DNA from: Oceanihabitans sediminis | GTDB lineage: Bacteria; Bacteroidota; Bacteroidia; Flavobacteriales; Flavobacteriaceae | NCBI RefSeq assembly: GCF_003337215.1 | Contig: NZ_QPIG01000002.1 | Span: forward strand, 1 to 64,000 | Length of the DNA stretch: 64,000 nt | Direction of reading: 5' to 3' | Shown: in pieces, positions 37,636-46,225 of the stretch | Layout: every line of letters begins with the position of its first letter | Numbering within the stretch: position 1 is the stretch's first letter | The notes under the pieces: generated by a model | What the model was told of the DNA's origin: nothing | Seen by the model: the letters and a program-made list of their open reading frames with translations, nothing else | Databases searched by the model: none | Translations under genes and position numbers: made by a program

Positions 37636-38880
37636 ATGAAAAAACAAGCAATTATAGCATTAGCATTAGGAGTTAGTGCATTTTCTTTCGCTCAAAAGAA
37701 AGAACTTAAATCAGCAGAAAAAGCTATTAATAAAAATAATTTTTCTGAAGCTACATCCCTTTTAAATGAGGTAGAATCTATGTTACCAGAAATGGATGGG
37801 AAATTAGCAGATAAATACTATTACCTTAAAGGATTAGCGATTTACGCTAACGGACAAGGAAATGAAAAAGTAGATGAAATTATCGCAAACTTTGATAAAG
37901 TAAAGGGAGCATACGAAACAGAAATTGCAGACACAAAGCAAAATATTGTAAACACTATATTAACAAAATCGAATGATTTATATCAGTCTGCTAAATATGT
38001 AGAAGCTTCTAAAGGATTCAAGAAATTATATAAACTTGTTCCTGCAGATACTACTTATTTATACTATGCTGCTGCAAGTGCAGTTTCTGGTAATGATTAT
38101 GACGCTGCTGCAGAAAACTACGAAGAATTAATCAAATTAGGCTATACTGGAATTGAAAAACAATACTCAGCAGTTAATAAAGAGACTGGTGAAGTAGAGT
38201 TTTTCCCTAAAAGTCAAAGAGATTTATTTGTAAGAACAGGATCTCATATTAAACCAGCAGAAACACTTACAAAATCTAGAAGAGGAGAAATAATTAAAAA
38301 CATTGCTTTTATCTATTTAAGCCAAGATAAAACAGAAAAAGCTCTTGCTGCTATTCAAAATGCAAGAAAAATGGATCCTAATGATGCTAATTTAATTGTA
38401 AACGAAGCAAACATTTACTATAAGAATGGTGATCAGAAAAAATACAAAGAGCTTATCGAGCAAGCAATTGAATTAGATCCAACTAATATTGATTTAATTT
38501 TCAACTTAGGAGTTGTTGCTGCAGAAAACGGTGAAACTGAGAAAGCAAAAGAATATTACAAAAAAGTAATTGAAATGGATCCTACTTATGTAAATGCACA
38601 AACAAATATGGCTGCATTAATTTTAAGTGGAGAAAATGCTTTAATCGAAGAAATGAATGGGTTAGGTACATCTAATGCAGATAACATTCGTTACGACCAA
38701 TTAAAAGAAGAGCGTACGCAGTTATATAGAAACAGTATTCCTTACTTAGAGTCTGTATTAAAAATACAACCAGACAACATTGATGTTGCTAGAACATTAA
38801 TGAATATTTACAGTGCAATTGATGATACTGTAAAAACAAAAGAAATGAGAGCTTTAATTCAGTCTCTGGAAAAGAACTAA
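37636..38880 (+). CDS. Secreted tetratricopeptide-repeat protein
   Basis: The 414-residue protein has a signal peptide (MKKQAIIALALGVSAFSFAQ) and TPR repeats throughout, for example AASAVSGNDYDAAAENYEELIKLG, IAFIYLSQDKTEKALAAIQNA and NLGVVAAENGETEKAKEYYKKVIEM. TPR proteins bind partner proteins, and this one would act in the periplasm. It is located directly after gyrA and before a strong terminator. Partners are unknown. Confidence 0.88.
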   Translation: MKKQAIIALALGVSAFSFAQKKELKSAEKAINKNNFSEATSLLNEVESMLPEMDGKLADKYYYLKGLAIYANGQGNEKVDEIIANFDKVKGAYETEIADTKQNIVNTILTKSNDLYQSAKYVEASKGFKKLYKLVPADTTYLYYAAASAVSGNDYDAAAENYEELIKLGYTGIEKQYSAVNKETGEVEFFPKSQRDLFVRTGSHIKPAETLTKSRRGEIIKNIAFIYLSQDKTEKALAAIQNARKMDPNDANLIVNEANIYYKNGDQKKYKELIEQAIELDPTNIDLIFNLGVVAAENGETEKAKEYYKKVIEMDPTYVNAQTNMAALILSGENALIEEMNGLGTSNADNIRYDQLKEERTQLYRNSIPYLESVLKIQPDNIDVARTLMNIYSAIDDTVKTKEMRALIQSLEKN

Positions 38881-38900
38881 TTAGAGATTTATATTACATA

Positions 38901-38934
38901 AAAAAGCCACTTCAATCGAAGTGGCTTTTTTTTA
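38901..38934. terminator. Bidirectional terminator
   Basis: AGCCACTTC and GAAGTGGCT form a stem around AATC with flanking A- and T-runs, between the convergent TPR-protein and NlpC/P60 genes. Confidence 0.92.
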
Positions 38935-39681
38935 TATAATCTTTTTTATAACTCGTAATTTATGAGTGTGCATCCGTTTGTCTGCATTATAAATTCCGGA
39001 GTGGTCTAATCTATCTATTCTTACTTTTCCATGTGCGTGAATAATATAATTATCTTTCATGATAATTCCTACATGCACAATATCACCTTCATTATTATCA
39101 AAAAAAGCTAAATCGCCAGGCTCACTTTCTTCAATAAAACTTAAAGCTTCTCCTTGTGTAGCTTGCTGAGAAGCATCACGTAACAATTTGTAACCATTTA
39201 GTTTATAAACCATTTGTGTAAAACCAGAACAGTCAATACCAAATGGTGTTTTTCCTCCCCATAAATAGGGAGCATTTAAAAATGAAAAAGCAGTTTTAAT
39301 TACATCTTCTTTTGGTTGTATCTCTTTTACGACAGAACCATCAAAGCTATGGTTTAAAAGTTCTAAACCATTTAAAGTAGAACCTAGTGGAATAGAATAT
39401 AAGTGATTGTCTTTATCTTGAACAAATTCAATTAAGTCGTTAGATAAAATAGGAGCTTGGTTGTTTAAAGAGTTATATTGCTCCTCTGTGATTTCAATAT
39501 ACTGCTTATTATCTATCCAACCTTCATAACCATCAAATGCAATACGGATTTTACTCCATGATTTTCGTTGCTCCAATATTTTAAAATAATCTCCATACAA
39601 AACTTGCGAAACTAGTTCGGCTTTGTCTGATGGCTCAAATCTTAATGGAACAATGCTTAAGTTACAAATTCCGTATTGCAT
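38932..39681 (-). CDS. NlpC/P60 (C40) cell-wall peptidase with SH3 domain
   Basis: The 249-residue protein has an N-terminal bacterial SH3-like part (residues 1-65, YGDYFKILEQRKSWSKIRI), a linker, then an NlpC/P60 domain with the catalytic Cys in FGIDCSGFTQMVYKLNG, the His in GDIVHVGIIM and the third residue in HAHGKV. Such enzymes cut D-Glu/diaminopimelate bonds of peptidoglycan peptides. No signal peptide is evident, which is common for this type in Flavobacteriia and may mean that it handles cytosolic muropeptides. It lies 34 bp downstream of the thiolase gene. Confidence 0.88.
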   Translation of the reverse strand: MQYGICNLSIVPLRFEPSDKAELVSQVLYGDYFKILEQRKSWSKIRIAFDGYEGWIDNKQYIEITEEQYNSLNNQAPILSNDLIEFVQDKDNHLYSIPLGSTLNGLELLNHSFDGSVVKEIQPKEDVIKTAFSFLNAPYLWGGKTPFGIDCSGFTQMVYKLNGYKLLRDASQQATQGEALSFIEESEPGDLAFFDNNEGDIVHVGIIMKDNYIIHAHGKVRIDRLDHSGIYNADKRMHTHKLRVIKKII

Positions 39682-39715
39682 TAATGATAAATAAATTTAT
39701 GAGGTTAAGTTAGAA

Positions 39716-40894
39716 TTAAGAACGTTCGATAACAATAGCAGAAGCACCACCACCACCATTACAAATAGCGGCTGCACCAATTTTAGCATTGTTTTGTTCT
39801 AATACGTTTAATAAAGTAATAATAATTCTAACACCTGAACATCCTAATGGGTGTCCTAAAGAAACAGCTCCACCATTTACGTTAACCTTATCATCTGTTA
39901 ATCCTAATATTTTCATATTAGCTAAACCTACAACAGAAAATGCTTCGTTAAATTCAAAATAATCTACATCTCCTAACGCAATTCCAGCTTTATCTAAAGC
40001 TTTTGGTAATGCTTTAGCAGGAGCTGTTGTAAACCATTTTGGTTCGTGCGCAGCATCTGCATAACCTTTTATAGTTGCTAAAGGTTTTAAACCTAATTCT
40101 TCTGCTTTTTCTTTACTCATTAATACCATTGCTCCAGCTCCATCATTAATAGTAGAAGCGTTAGCAGCAGTTACTGTTCCTTCTTTTGTAAATGCAGGAC
40201 GTAAAGATGGAATTTTATCCATTCTTACATTTGTATATTCTTCGTCTTTACTAACAATTACTGCTTCTCCACGTCTTTGAGGAACTTCTACAGGAACAAT
40301 TTCGTTATCAAATTTTCCTGCATCCCAAGCCGCAGCAGAACGACTATAAGATTGAATTGCAAAAGTATCTTGGTCTTCTCTAGAAAACTCATATTCTGTT
40401 GCACAGAGATCTGCACAAACTCCCATCGCATTTTGATCGTAAGCATCTACTAATCCGTCACGTTGCATACCATCTTCCATTTTAGCAGGACCAAATTTAG
40501 TTCCTGTTCTAGCGTGGTAGTAATGCGGAATTAAACTCATGTTTTCCATTCCTCCAGCAACAACAACATCTGCATCACCTAAAGCAATAGCTTGAGCGGC
40601 TTGCATAACTGTTTTCATTCCAGAAGCACATACTTTATTAATGGTAGTACATGGTACAGTATCTGGTATTCCAGCATAAATAGCCGCTTGTCTAGCTGGT
40701 GCTTGACCCGTTCCTGCTTGAACAACATTACCCATTAAAACTTCTTGAACCATTTCTGGTTTCAGGTTAATTTTATCTAATGCGCCCTTAATTGCTATGG
40801 CTCCTAATTTTGGAGCAGGAACTGAAGATAAAGCGCCTAAAAAACTACCAATTGGTGTTCTAGCGGCAGATACTATAACTACTTCTTTACTCAT
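39716..40894 (-). CDS. Acetyl-CoA C-acyltransferase (thiolase)
   Basis: The 392-residue thiolase has the acyl-accepting Cys in INKVCASGMKTV (near residue 88), FNEAFSVVGLANMK, SLGHPLGCSGVRI with the catalytic His, and CNGGGGASAIVIE near the C-terminus with the second Cys. It either condenses two acetyl-CoA (AtoB type) or cleaves 3-ketoacyl-CoA (FadA type). A size of 392 residues fits the biosynthetic acetyl-CoA acetyltransferases. No other beta-oxidation gene is adjacent. Confidence 0.93.
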   Translation of the reverse strand: MSKEVVIVSAARTPIGSFLGALSSVPAPKLGAIAIKGALDKINLKPEMVQEVLMGNVVQAGTGQAPARQAAIYAGIPDTVPCTTINKVCASGMKTVMQAAQAIALGDADVVVAGGMENMSLIPHYYHARTGTKFGPAKMEDGMQRDGLVDAYDQNAMGVCADLCATEYEFSREDQDTFAIQSYSRSAAAWDAGKFDNEIVPVEVPQRRGEAVIVSKDEEYTNVRMDKIPSLRPAFTKEGTVTAANASTINDGAGAMVLMSKEKAEELGLKPLATIKGYADAAHEPKWFTTAPAKALPKALDKAGIALGDVDYFEFNEAFSVVGLANMKILGLTDDKVNVNGGAVSLGHPLGCSGVRIIITLLNVLEQNNAKIGAAAICNGGGGASAIVIERS

Positions 40895-40993
40895 TGTGAT
40901 TTGCGTTTAAATTTAATTTATGCGAAAATAATCAAATTTTAGTAGAAATTAGAATGATACTTTATTAATAACAGTTTAAAAAGTATATTTTAT

Positions 40994-41001
40994 TACATTT
41001 G
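40994..41001 (+). promoter_or_regulatory. -7 promoter element of the 7TM-HD phosphodiesterase gene (TACATTTG)
   Basis: TACATTTG fits TAnnTTTG and overlaps the TTG at 40999 that would be an alternative start, so translation should begin at the ATG at 41020. Confidence 0.5.
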
Positions 41002-41019
41002 AGAACAGTAAAAATTACC

Positions 41020-43068
41020 ATGAAAGACTTCATAAATAGTATCTATAAAAATCATGCTTTAATTTATAAAGCCCTGCTGTTTATTTGTACAACAGTGTTA
41101 ATCGTTTATTTGTTTCCGAAACAAGGAAAATTCAAATACAATTTTATACAAGGAAAACCTTGGCAGTCTGAAAACCTATATGCTCCTTTTGATTTTGCTA
41201 TCAAAAAAACGAAACAAGAAATTGATGCAGAAAAACATCAAATTGAACAACAGTCAAACCTATATTTTAACTTAAATACAACGGTTGAAAAAAATGTTAG
41301 AGCAGCATATAAGCAAACATTTTATCAAACTTTTCCAGATTCTATTTCTAAGAACCAGTTAAACACTTTATATAAAACAGGAGAGCTTGTTTTAGATAAA
41401 CTATATAGTTACGGTGTTTTAAATGAAAACTTTAATTTTTCTGAAGAAAAGAAAAGTGTCATTCTAGATGGACAAATAACTGTTAAACAAACTAAGTTTG
41501 AAAACCTTATTCAGCAGAAAGATGTAACAACAACTATAAATAAACTCTTAAAAGCAAATCAGGTTGAAGGTTTTGAGATTCATTTTCTTTCTATATTTTT
41601 TGAAGTAGTAGAGCCAAATCTAAGCTTCAATAAAAAGCTCACCGAAAATGCTTTAAAAGATGAATTAAGCAAAATAGCATACACACGAGGAAGTATAAAT
41701 AAAGAGACTTTAATTATTTCTAAAGGGGAAGTAGTAGAAGGAGAGAAGTATCAAGTTTTAGAGTCTTTAAAAAACGAATATAAATCACAGGTATGGACAG
41801 CTTCAAACTATAACTGGGTTGTATTTGCTTATACTTTACTGGTTTTACTTGCCTTATTAATGCTGCTGCTTTTTTTAAGAAAATACAGACTAGACGTGTT
41901 TAATAACAACACGAAAGTTACCTTCATTTTTTTCAATGTTATAATGATGGTGCTTATAACAAGCTTCGTTCTTAACTATAATTCGCAGTATTTATATATA
42001 GTTCCTTTATGTATTCTTCCTTTGGTTTTAAAAGCTTTTTTTGATGCAAGACTCGGTTTGTTCACCCATGTTATAACAGTTCTTCTGTTAGGTTTAATTG
42101 TTCCGAATAGTTATGAGTATATGTTTTTACAGATTACAGCCGGAATTATTACCATCTTAACAGTTTCAGAACTATACAAACGTGTCAATTTATTTATTTC
42201 CGTAGGACAAATAACGCTTATTTATATCATTGCCTATTTTGCCTTTTTTGTAATTCATGAAGGAAGTGTAGACGCTATTCATTGGGAAACTTTTGGACTC
42301 TTTGTTTTATGTGGACTAGCAACCTTATTCGTACAACCTTTAATTTATGTTTACGAAAAGTTATTCGGATTGGTTTCAGATGTATCCCTATTAGAGTTAT
42401 CCGACACGAATTCTAAGCTTCTAAAAGAATTATCTAACAAAGCACCTGGAACCTTTCATCATTCGTTAAACGTAGCCAATTTAGCGGAAGCAGCAGCAAA
42501 CGAAGTGGGGGCGAATGCCATGTTAATTAGAGTAGGAGCGCTGTATCATGATATAGGTAAAATGAAAAACCCAACTTTCTTTACCGAAAACCAATCTACA
42601 GGCATCAATCCGCATGATGAGTTATCTCCAAAAGAAAGTGCTAACGTAATTATAGATCATGTCTTAGACGGCATTGAAATAGCGAAAAAGAATAACCTTC
42701 CAGATAGAGTTATAGATTTCATACGAACCCATCACGGTACAAGTTTGGTTTATTATTTCTATAAAAAAGAAAAGTCTATGAATGAAGAAGCTTCTAAAGA
42801 AGATTTTATTTACCCAGGACCGAAACCATTTAGTAAAGAAACTGCCATTTTAATGATGTGCGATAGTGTAGAGGCAGCATCTAAAAGCTTGAAGGAACCA
42901 ACCTCTTCTAAGATCGATACTTTTGTTGAAAATATCATAAATAAGCAGATGGAAAGCGAACAATTCCTAAATGCGAACATAACTTTTAAAGAAATTCAAT
43001 CTATAAAAAAAGTGCTAAAGCACAAGCTTGCAAATATTTACCATTTACGAATTGAATATCCCGAATAA
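41020..43068 (+). CDS. PgpH-like 7TM-HD phosphodiesterase, probably c-di-AMP specific
   Basis: From ATG 41020 the protein has 682 residues: one N-terminal membrane helix, an extracytoplasmic 7TMR-HDED-type domain (residues 60-260), seven membrane helices (about 270-445), and a cytosolic HD domain with FHHSLNVANLAEAAANEV, GALYHDIGKMKNP, FIRTHHGTS and MCDSVEAASK, which hold the metal-binding His/Asp residues. In Listeria and others this architecture hydrolyses c-di-AMP. The substrate here is inferred from the family. Confidence 0.92.
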   Translation: MKDFINSIYKNHALIYKALLFICTTVLIVYLFPKQGKFKYNFIQGKPWQSENLYAPFDFAIKKTKQEIDAEKHQIEQQSNLYFNLNTTVEKNVRAAYKQTFYQTFPDSISKNQLNTLYKTGELVLDKLYSYGVLNENFNFSEEKKSVILDGQITVKQTKFENLIQQKDVTTTINKLLKANQVEGFEIHFLSIFFEVVEPNLSFNKKLTENALKDELSKIAYTRGSINKETLIISKGEVVEGEKYQVLESLKNEYKSQVWTASNYNWVVFAYTLLVLLALLMLLLFLRKYRLDVFNNNTKVTFIFFNVIMMVLITSFVLNYNSQYLYIVPLCILPLVLKAFFDARLGLFTHVITVLLLGLIVPNSYEYMFLQITAGIITILTVSELYKRVNLFISVGQITLIYIIAYFAFFVIHEGSVDAIHWETFGLFVLCGLATLFVQPLIYVYEKLFGLVSDVSLLELSDTNSKLLKELSNKAPGTFHHSLNVANLAEAAANEVGANAMLIRVGALYHDIGKMKNPTFFTENQSTGINPHDELSPKESANVIIDHVLDGIEIAKKNNLPDRVIDFIRTHHGTSLVYYFYKKEKSMNEEASKEDFIYPGPKPFSKETAILMMCDSVEAASKSLKEPTSSKIDTFVENIINKQMESEQFLNANITFKEIQSIKKVLKHKLANIYHLRIEYPE

Positions 43069-43094
43069 TTTTCGAAAAAATATTCCAAAAAAAT

Positions 43095-43125
43095 TTGTGT
43101 TCTTTGATAAAAGAATATACATTTG
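43095..43125 (+). promoter_or_regulatory. Promoter of the tRNA operon (TTG-N20-TACATTTG)
   Basis: TTG at 43095-43097 and TACATTTG at 43118-43125 are separated by 20 bp, the textbook flavobacterial arrangement. Transcription would start near 43131, about 40 bp before the first tRNA. Confidence 0.75.
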
Positions 43126-43170
43126 CATCCGCATTTAAGAACAAATGCTGTTGTTCATATAAAGATTAAC

Positions 43171-43259
43171 GGAGAGGTGCCTGAGTGGCCGAAAGGAGCG
43201 GTTTGCTAAATCGTCGTAGGTGGAAACACTTACCCAGGGTTCGAATCCCTGTCTCTCCG
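43171..43259 (+). tRNA. tRNA-Ser (anticodon GCT)
   Basis: The 89-nt gene has acceptor arms GGAGAGG and TCTCTCC, a D arm with GAGTGGCCGAAAGG, the anticodon loop TTGCTAA, a long variable arm as expected for serine, and the T arm GGTTCGAATCC. It reads AGC and AGU codons. The CCA end is not fully encoded. Confidence 0.95.
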
Positions 43260-43288
43260 CAATTTTTCAATTTTATTGATAACTGTTT

Positions 43289-43363
43289 CGGGGTGTAGCG
43301 TAGCCCGGTTATCGCGCCGCGTTTGGGACGCGGAGGTCGCAGGTTCGAATCCTGCCACCCCGA
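43289..43363 (+). tRNA. tRNA-Pro (anticodon TGG)
   Basis: The 75-nt gene pairs CGGGGTG with CACCCCG at the acceptor stem, has the anticodon stem CCGCG/CGCGG around loop TTTGGGA, and the T arm GGTTCGAATCC. The anticodon TGG reads CCN codons. Confidence 0.96.
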
Positions 43364-43381
43364 CAATTTTTTTAGAGTTAC

Positions 43382-43455
43382 GGGCTCGTAGCTCAGCTGG
43401 ATAGAGCACCTCCCTTCTAAGGAGGCGGTCATAGGTTCGAATCCTATCGGGCTCA
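43382..43455 (+). tRNA. tRNA-Arg (anticodon TCT)
   Basis: The 74-nt gene pairs GGGCTCG with CGGGCTC (two G-U pairs), has the anticodon stem CCTCC/GGAGG around loop CTTCTAA, and the T arm GGTTCGAATCC. It reads AGA and AGG codons. It is the last gene of the three-tRNA operon. Confidence 0.96.
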
Positions 43456-43458
43456 CAA

Positions 43459-43490
43459 AAAGACTTACTGTTTCAGTAGGTCTTTTTTGT
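43459..43490 (+). terminator. Terminator of the tRNA operon
   Basis: AAGACTTACTG and CAGTAGGTCTT form a stem around TTT, followed by a T-run, immediately after tRNA-Arg. Confidence 0.88.
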
Positions 43491-43581
43491 TTTATATAGG
43501 TTTTCTAGAGTTTCATTAAAGGTTTTACTCATAATGTAACTTTAGGGTGATATTGTTGAAATGGGGGGTAGAGCTTTTTAA

Positions 43582-43598
43582 GGTACACTTTGGTACAC
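43582..43598. repeat. Short direct repeat GGTACAC downstream of the tRNA operon
   Basis: GGTACAC occurs at 43582-43588 and again at 43592-43598, separated by TTT. It is located in a 200-bp gene-free gap after tRNA-Arg, a place where integrated elements often leave scars. No integrase or tRNA 3' end duplicate is present, so this is only suggestive. Confidence 0.3.
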
Positions 43599-43622
43599 CA
43601 TAATTATTAAAGGGTATCATAA

Positions 43623-43665
43623 AAAAACGGAGAAAATAATTGTTAAATTATACTTCTCCGTTTTA
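43623..43665. terminator. Probable terminator of the GNAT-like gene
   Basis: AACGGAGAA at 43627 and TTCTCCGTT at about 43654 pair around an AT-rich loop, with an A-run before and a T-run after. It can act for the minus-strand GNAT-like gene. Confidence 0.7.
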
Positions 43666-43688
43666 CTATTTTAAAATGAAAAGCAGTT

Positions 43689-44810
43689 TTAATTTAACTC
43701 TTTTCTGTAAGTTTTTCTTCTCTTTATAACTTTAGGGTCAAAATGCTTCCAGATTTTTTGAATAGCATGGTTATTTGCTAGTTCTGGAGTTCGAATACAG
43801 TTCTGTATACCTTTTGCCGCAAAAGTCTTGTAATACTCGCTAAAAATGACTGCAGTAATACCTTTGTTTTGATACTCAGGTAAAATTCCAATTAAATAGA
43901 AAATAACATCTTTACTTTCTTTTTTAGCTTTCAGAAGTTTTAAGAATCCAAATGGAAATAGTTTTCCGTTAATTTCTTGTAATGCTTTAGAAAAAGAGGG
44001 CATAACAATAGCAAAGGCAATCATTTTGTCATCTTTATCAAAAACGTACTTAATGTATTCCGGATTAATAAAACCAATAAATTTCTTTTTAAAATATTCC
44101 TTTTGAATATCTGTTATCTCAACAAAAGAGGATAGGGAAGCGTAACTTTTATTAAATAAGTCAAACATCTCATCTGCATAAGGCATTACTTCTTTTGTTT
44201 TAGTAAAATCCTTTACATGTACTTGATAACGTTTTCTAATTAAAGCATCTGCTTTAGAGAAAACTTCAGGATCTATATTACTGAATGGAAAATGGCTCTC
44301 TATCCATTCTTTTTCTGGCCTATAGTTGTGCTTTTCTAAATGTGTTACATAATATGGGTGGTTGTACCAAGTAATCATGGTTCCAATGACATCATATCCT
44401 TCGGTTAGTACACCTACTTTATCCAAATTAGAGAAACCTACAGGGCCTTCTAGGTACTCTAAGTTATTCTCTTCACCAATTTCAGCAACCTTATCTAAAA
44501 GTGCTTTAGAGACTTCTAAATCATCTATAAAATCAAACCAACCAAAACGCATTTTCTTTTCGTTTTGCTTGTTTACTTCCAACCAATTGATGATTGCTGC
44601 AACTCTTCCTACAATTTTATTTCCTTTATAAGCAAGGAAGAAATAAGCATCGGCATCATTAAATACAGGGTTTTCCTTCTGATCGAAGGTTTTTAATTCC
44701 TGTGAAATTATTGGTGGAACCCAGTATTTTGAATCTTTGTAAAGTTGAAAAGGAAATTTAACAAATTCTTTGTATTCTTTTTTAGTGCGGACTTGCCTAA
44801 TGCTAATCAT
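43689..44810 (-). CDS. GNAT-like N-acetyltransferase-fold protein
   Basis: The 373-residue protein begins MISIRQVRTKKEYKEFVKFPF, typical of a conserved family of large GNAT-like proteins (YghO-type). Two GNAT-like halves can be made out: residues 1-130 (AYKGNKIVGRVAAIINW) and 200-370 (IAFAIVMPSFSKALQ, then FYLIGILPEYQNKGITAVIF, the acetyl-CoA-binding-like loop). The acceptor is unknown. It lies 15 bp downstream of the outer-membrane protein gene on the same strand. Confidence 0.8.
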   Translation of the reverse strand: MISIRQVRTKKEYKEFVKFPFQLYKDSKYWVPPIISQELKTFDQKENPVFNDADAYFFLAYKGNKIVGRVAAIINWLEVNKQNEKKMRFGWFDFIDDLEVSKALLDKVAEIGEENNLEYLEGPVGFSNLDKVGVLTEGYDVIGTMITWYNHPYYVTHLEKHNYRPEKEWIESHFPFSNIDPEVFSKADALIRKRYQVHVKDFTKTKEVMPYADEMFDLFNKSYASLSSFVEITDIQKEYFKKKFIGFINPEYIKYVFDKDDKMIAFAIVMPSFSKALQEINGKLFPFGFLKLLKAKKESKDVIFYLIGILPEYQNKGITAVIFSEYYKTFAAKGIQNCIRTPELANNHAIQKIWKHFDPKVIKRRKTYRKELN

Positions 44811-44825
44811 AAAATTATTAATTCT

Positions 44826-45803
44826 TTAAAAATCATCAAAATTCTGTTGTTGTTTTTCTTGTTTACTTTTTTTAGTTTCTTTCTTGGTCTTAGTTCTTAT
44901 TTTTTTACCAGGTTTAGGAGTATTATCTATCAATTGATCTTCATGAAAATCTAATCGGAAAGATGCACCAAGTGTAATTCCGAAAACAGAAGGAGTATCT
45001 TTAGTATTCAAAGTTACTGCTGTATCTAATTGAAAATTTTTGCTCCATAAATAAGCACCACCAAATCGAACTAAATTGTCAGCATAAAAATCGCTTTTTA
45101 TTCCGTGTGCTTCACCAAAAACAGCCCACTGCTGGTTAATTGCTTTTGTAAGTGTAAGTATATAAGAAAAATCAGATTGTGTAGATCCAATTCTATCTTG
45201 CATGAAATTCATTACATAAACCCAACCACCAACAAAATTATTCTGTGTAGCAATCATAACTTTAGGGCTTATTCCTTGAACTCCTGGAGCAGTAAACGGA
45301 TTGTCTTTAGAGTCAAAATTAACCCCTGCATAAATAGATACTGCAGGAATTAGCGACTTCCATTTAAATTTATGATTTGCCTTCCAGCTGTAAATGTTTG
45401 GCTTTTCTTCTTTTGCATGCCTGTAAGGGTCAAAAACTAAATATTTAAGACCAAAAGTGAAATGTTTGAAATTGCTAAAATCTGCTTCACTACTAATATT
45501 ATTGGTAAAAGTTCTGTTGGTGGATTGATAAATACCTTCCAAATTAATTTCTAAGTTCTCTAAAAATAAACCGTATCTAAGGCTGAAATCCACACCATAA
45601 CTTTCATCATCTCGTTGTAATCGAGAGTGTTTTTCATTTAGCATATATGGTCCAGCTTCAAACTGAATAACGTTAGTTCCTACAGAAAAGGCGCTTTTTG
45701 AAACTCCTGGTCTATTTGAATTTATAACTTCTGTGTACTGTGAAAATCCTGAAAAGGAAACTGCAAACACTAGAGTTACTAGATAGTATTTTAAAGACTT
45801 CAT
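44826..45803 (-). CDS. Outer-membrane protein resembling the MetA-pathway/phenol transporter family
   Basis: The 325-residue protein has a signal peptide (MKSLKYYLVTLVFAVSFSGFSQ), then NSNRPGVSKSAFSVGTNVIQFEAG, which is the characteristic start of a family of Bacteroidota barrel proteins annotated as putative MetA-pathway of phenol degradation (PF13557). Alternating strands run to SVFGITLGASFRLDFHEDQL. It ends with an unusual basic tail (KPGKKIRTKTKKETKKSKQ) after the barrel. A substrate cannot be assigned, and the phenol label should not be taken literally. Confidence 0.7.
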   Translation of the reverse strand: MKSLKYYLVTLVFAVSFSGFSQYTEVINSNRPGVSKSAFSVGTNVIQFEAGPYMLNEKHSRLQRDDESYGVDFSLRYGLFLENLEINLEGIYQSTNRTFTNNISSEADFSNFKHFTFGLKYLVFDPYRHAKEEKPNIYSWKANHKFKWKSLIPAVSIYAGVNFDSKDNPFTAPGVQGISPKVMIATQNNFVGGWVYVMNFMQDRIGSTQSDFSYILTLTKAINQQWAVFGEAHGIKSDFYADNLVRFGGAYLWSKNFQLDTAVTLNTKDTPSVFGITLGASFRLDFHEDQLIDNTPKPGKKIRTKTKKETKKSKQEKQQQNFDDF

Positions 45804-45825
45804 GTTTATTAGCGTTGGTTGAGTT

Positions 45826-45833
45826 CAAAGATA
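45826..45833 (-). promoter_or_regulatory. -7 promoter element of the outer-membrane protein gene (TATCTTTG)
   Basis: On the minus strand TATCTTTG fits TAnnTTTG and lies 22 bp upstream of the ATG at 45803. A divergent element at 45888-45895 serves the opposite gene. Confidence 0.5.
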
Positions 45834-45887
45834 TATATTTTATATTTTTTTTAAGTATTTATCCCATAAATTAAAACATAAGTATTG

Positions 45888-45895
45888 TATTTTTG
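45888..45895 (+). promoter_or_regulatory. -7 promoter element of the DUF4834 gene (TATTTTTG)
   Basis: TATTTTTG fits TAnnTTTG. It includes the TTG at 45893, so the true start of the next gene is the ATG at 45911. Confidence 0.5.
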
Positions 45896-45910
45896 TTAAA
45901 AAATAATTTT

Positions 45911-46195
45911 ATGTTGCAATTGGCATCTGTTACTGGAGTTGTAAAAGTGATTTTAATCATACTATTAATTTATTATGGTGTGAAAATCTTATCTCGAATA
46001 TTTGCTCCATTATTGTTGAAGTTTATAGCGAAAAAAGCAGAACAACGTTTTGGAGAACAGTTTGGTGGTTTTCATAACCAACAACAAAAACAACCTACAA
46101 CGAAAGAAGGGAAAATCACTATTGATAAAATGCCAGAAAACAGATCTTCAAATAAAAATGTTGGTGAATATGTAGATTACGAAGAAATTGACTAA
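45911..46195 (+). CDS. DUF4834 family small membrane protein
   Basis: From ATG 45911 the protein has 94 residues: one membrane helix (VVKVILIILLIYYGVKIL) followed by a short cytosolic part with FAPLLLKFIAKKAEQRFGEQFGG, a Gln-rich linker and the C-terminal NVGEYVDYEEID. This layout and the ending match DUF4834 of Bacteroidota. Its function is unknown. It precedes yfhO by about 30 bp and is probably co-transcribed. Confidence 0.8.
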   Translation: MLQLASVTGVVKVILIILLIYYGVKILSRIFAPLLLKFIAKKAEQRFGEQFGGFHNQQQKQPTTKEGKITIDKMPENRSSNKNVGEYVDYEEID

Positions 46196-46225
46196 ATTTC
46201 AACCTTATTGATATACATTTTATTC

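Noticed and set aside
40999-41019. TTG start for the 7TM-HD phosphodiesterase
   Set aside because: The TTG is part of the -7 promoter element, so it would not be in the transcript. The ATG at 41020 is used instead.
43166-43456. Minus-strand open frame of 96 residues
   Set aside because: It covers the three tRNA genes exactly and translates their antisense, including the repeated T-arm sequence. It is a common false protein.
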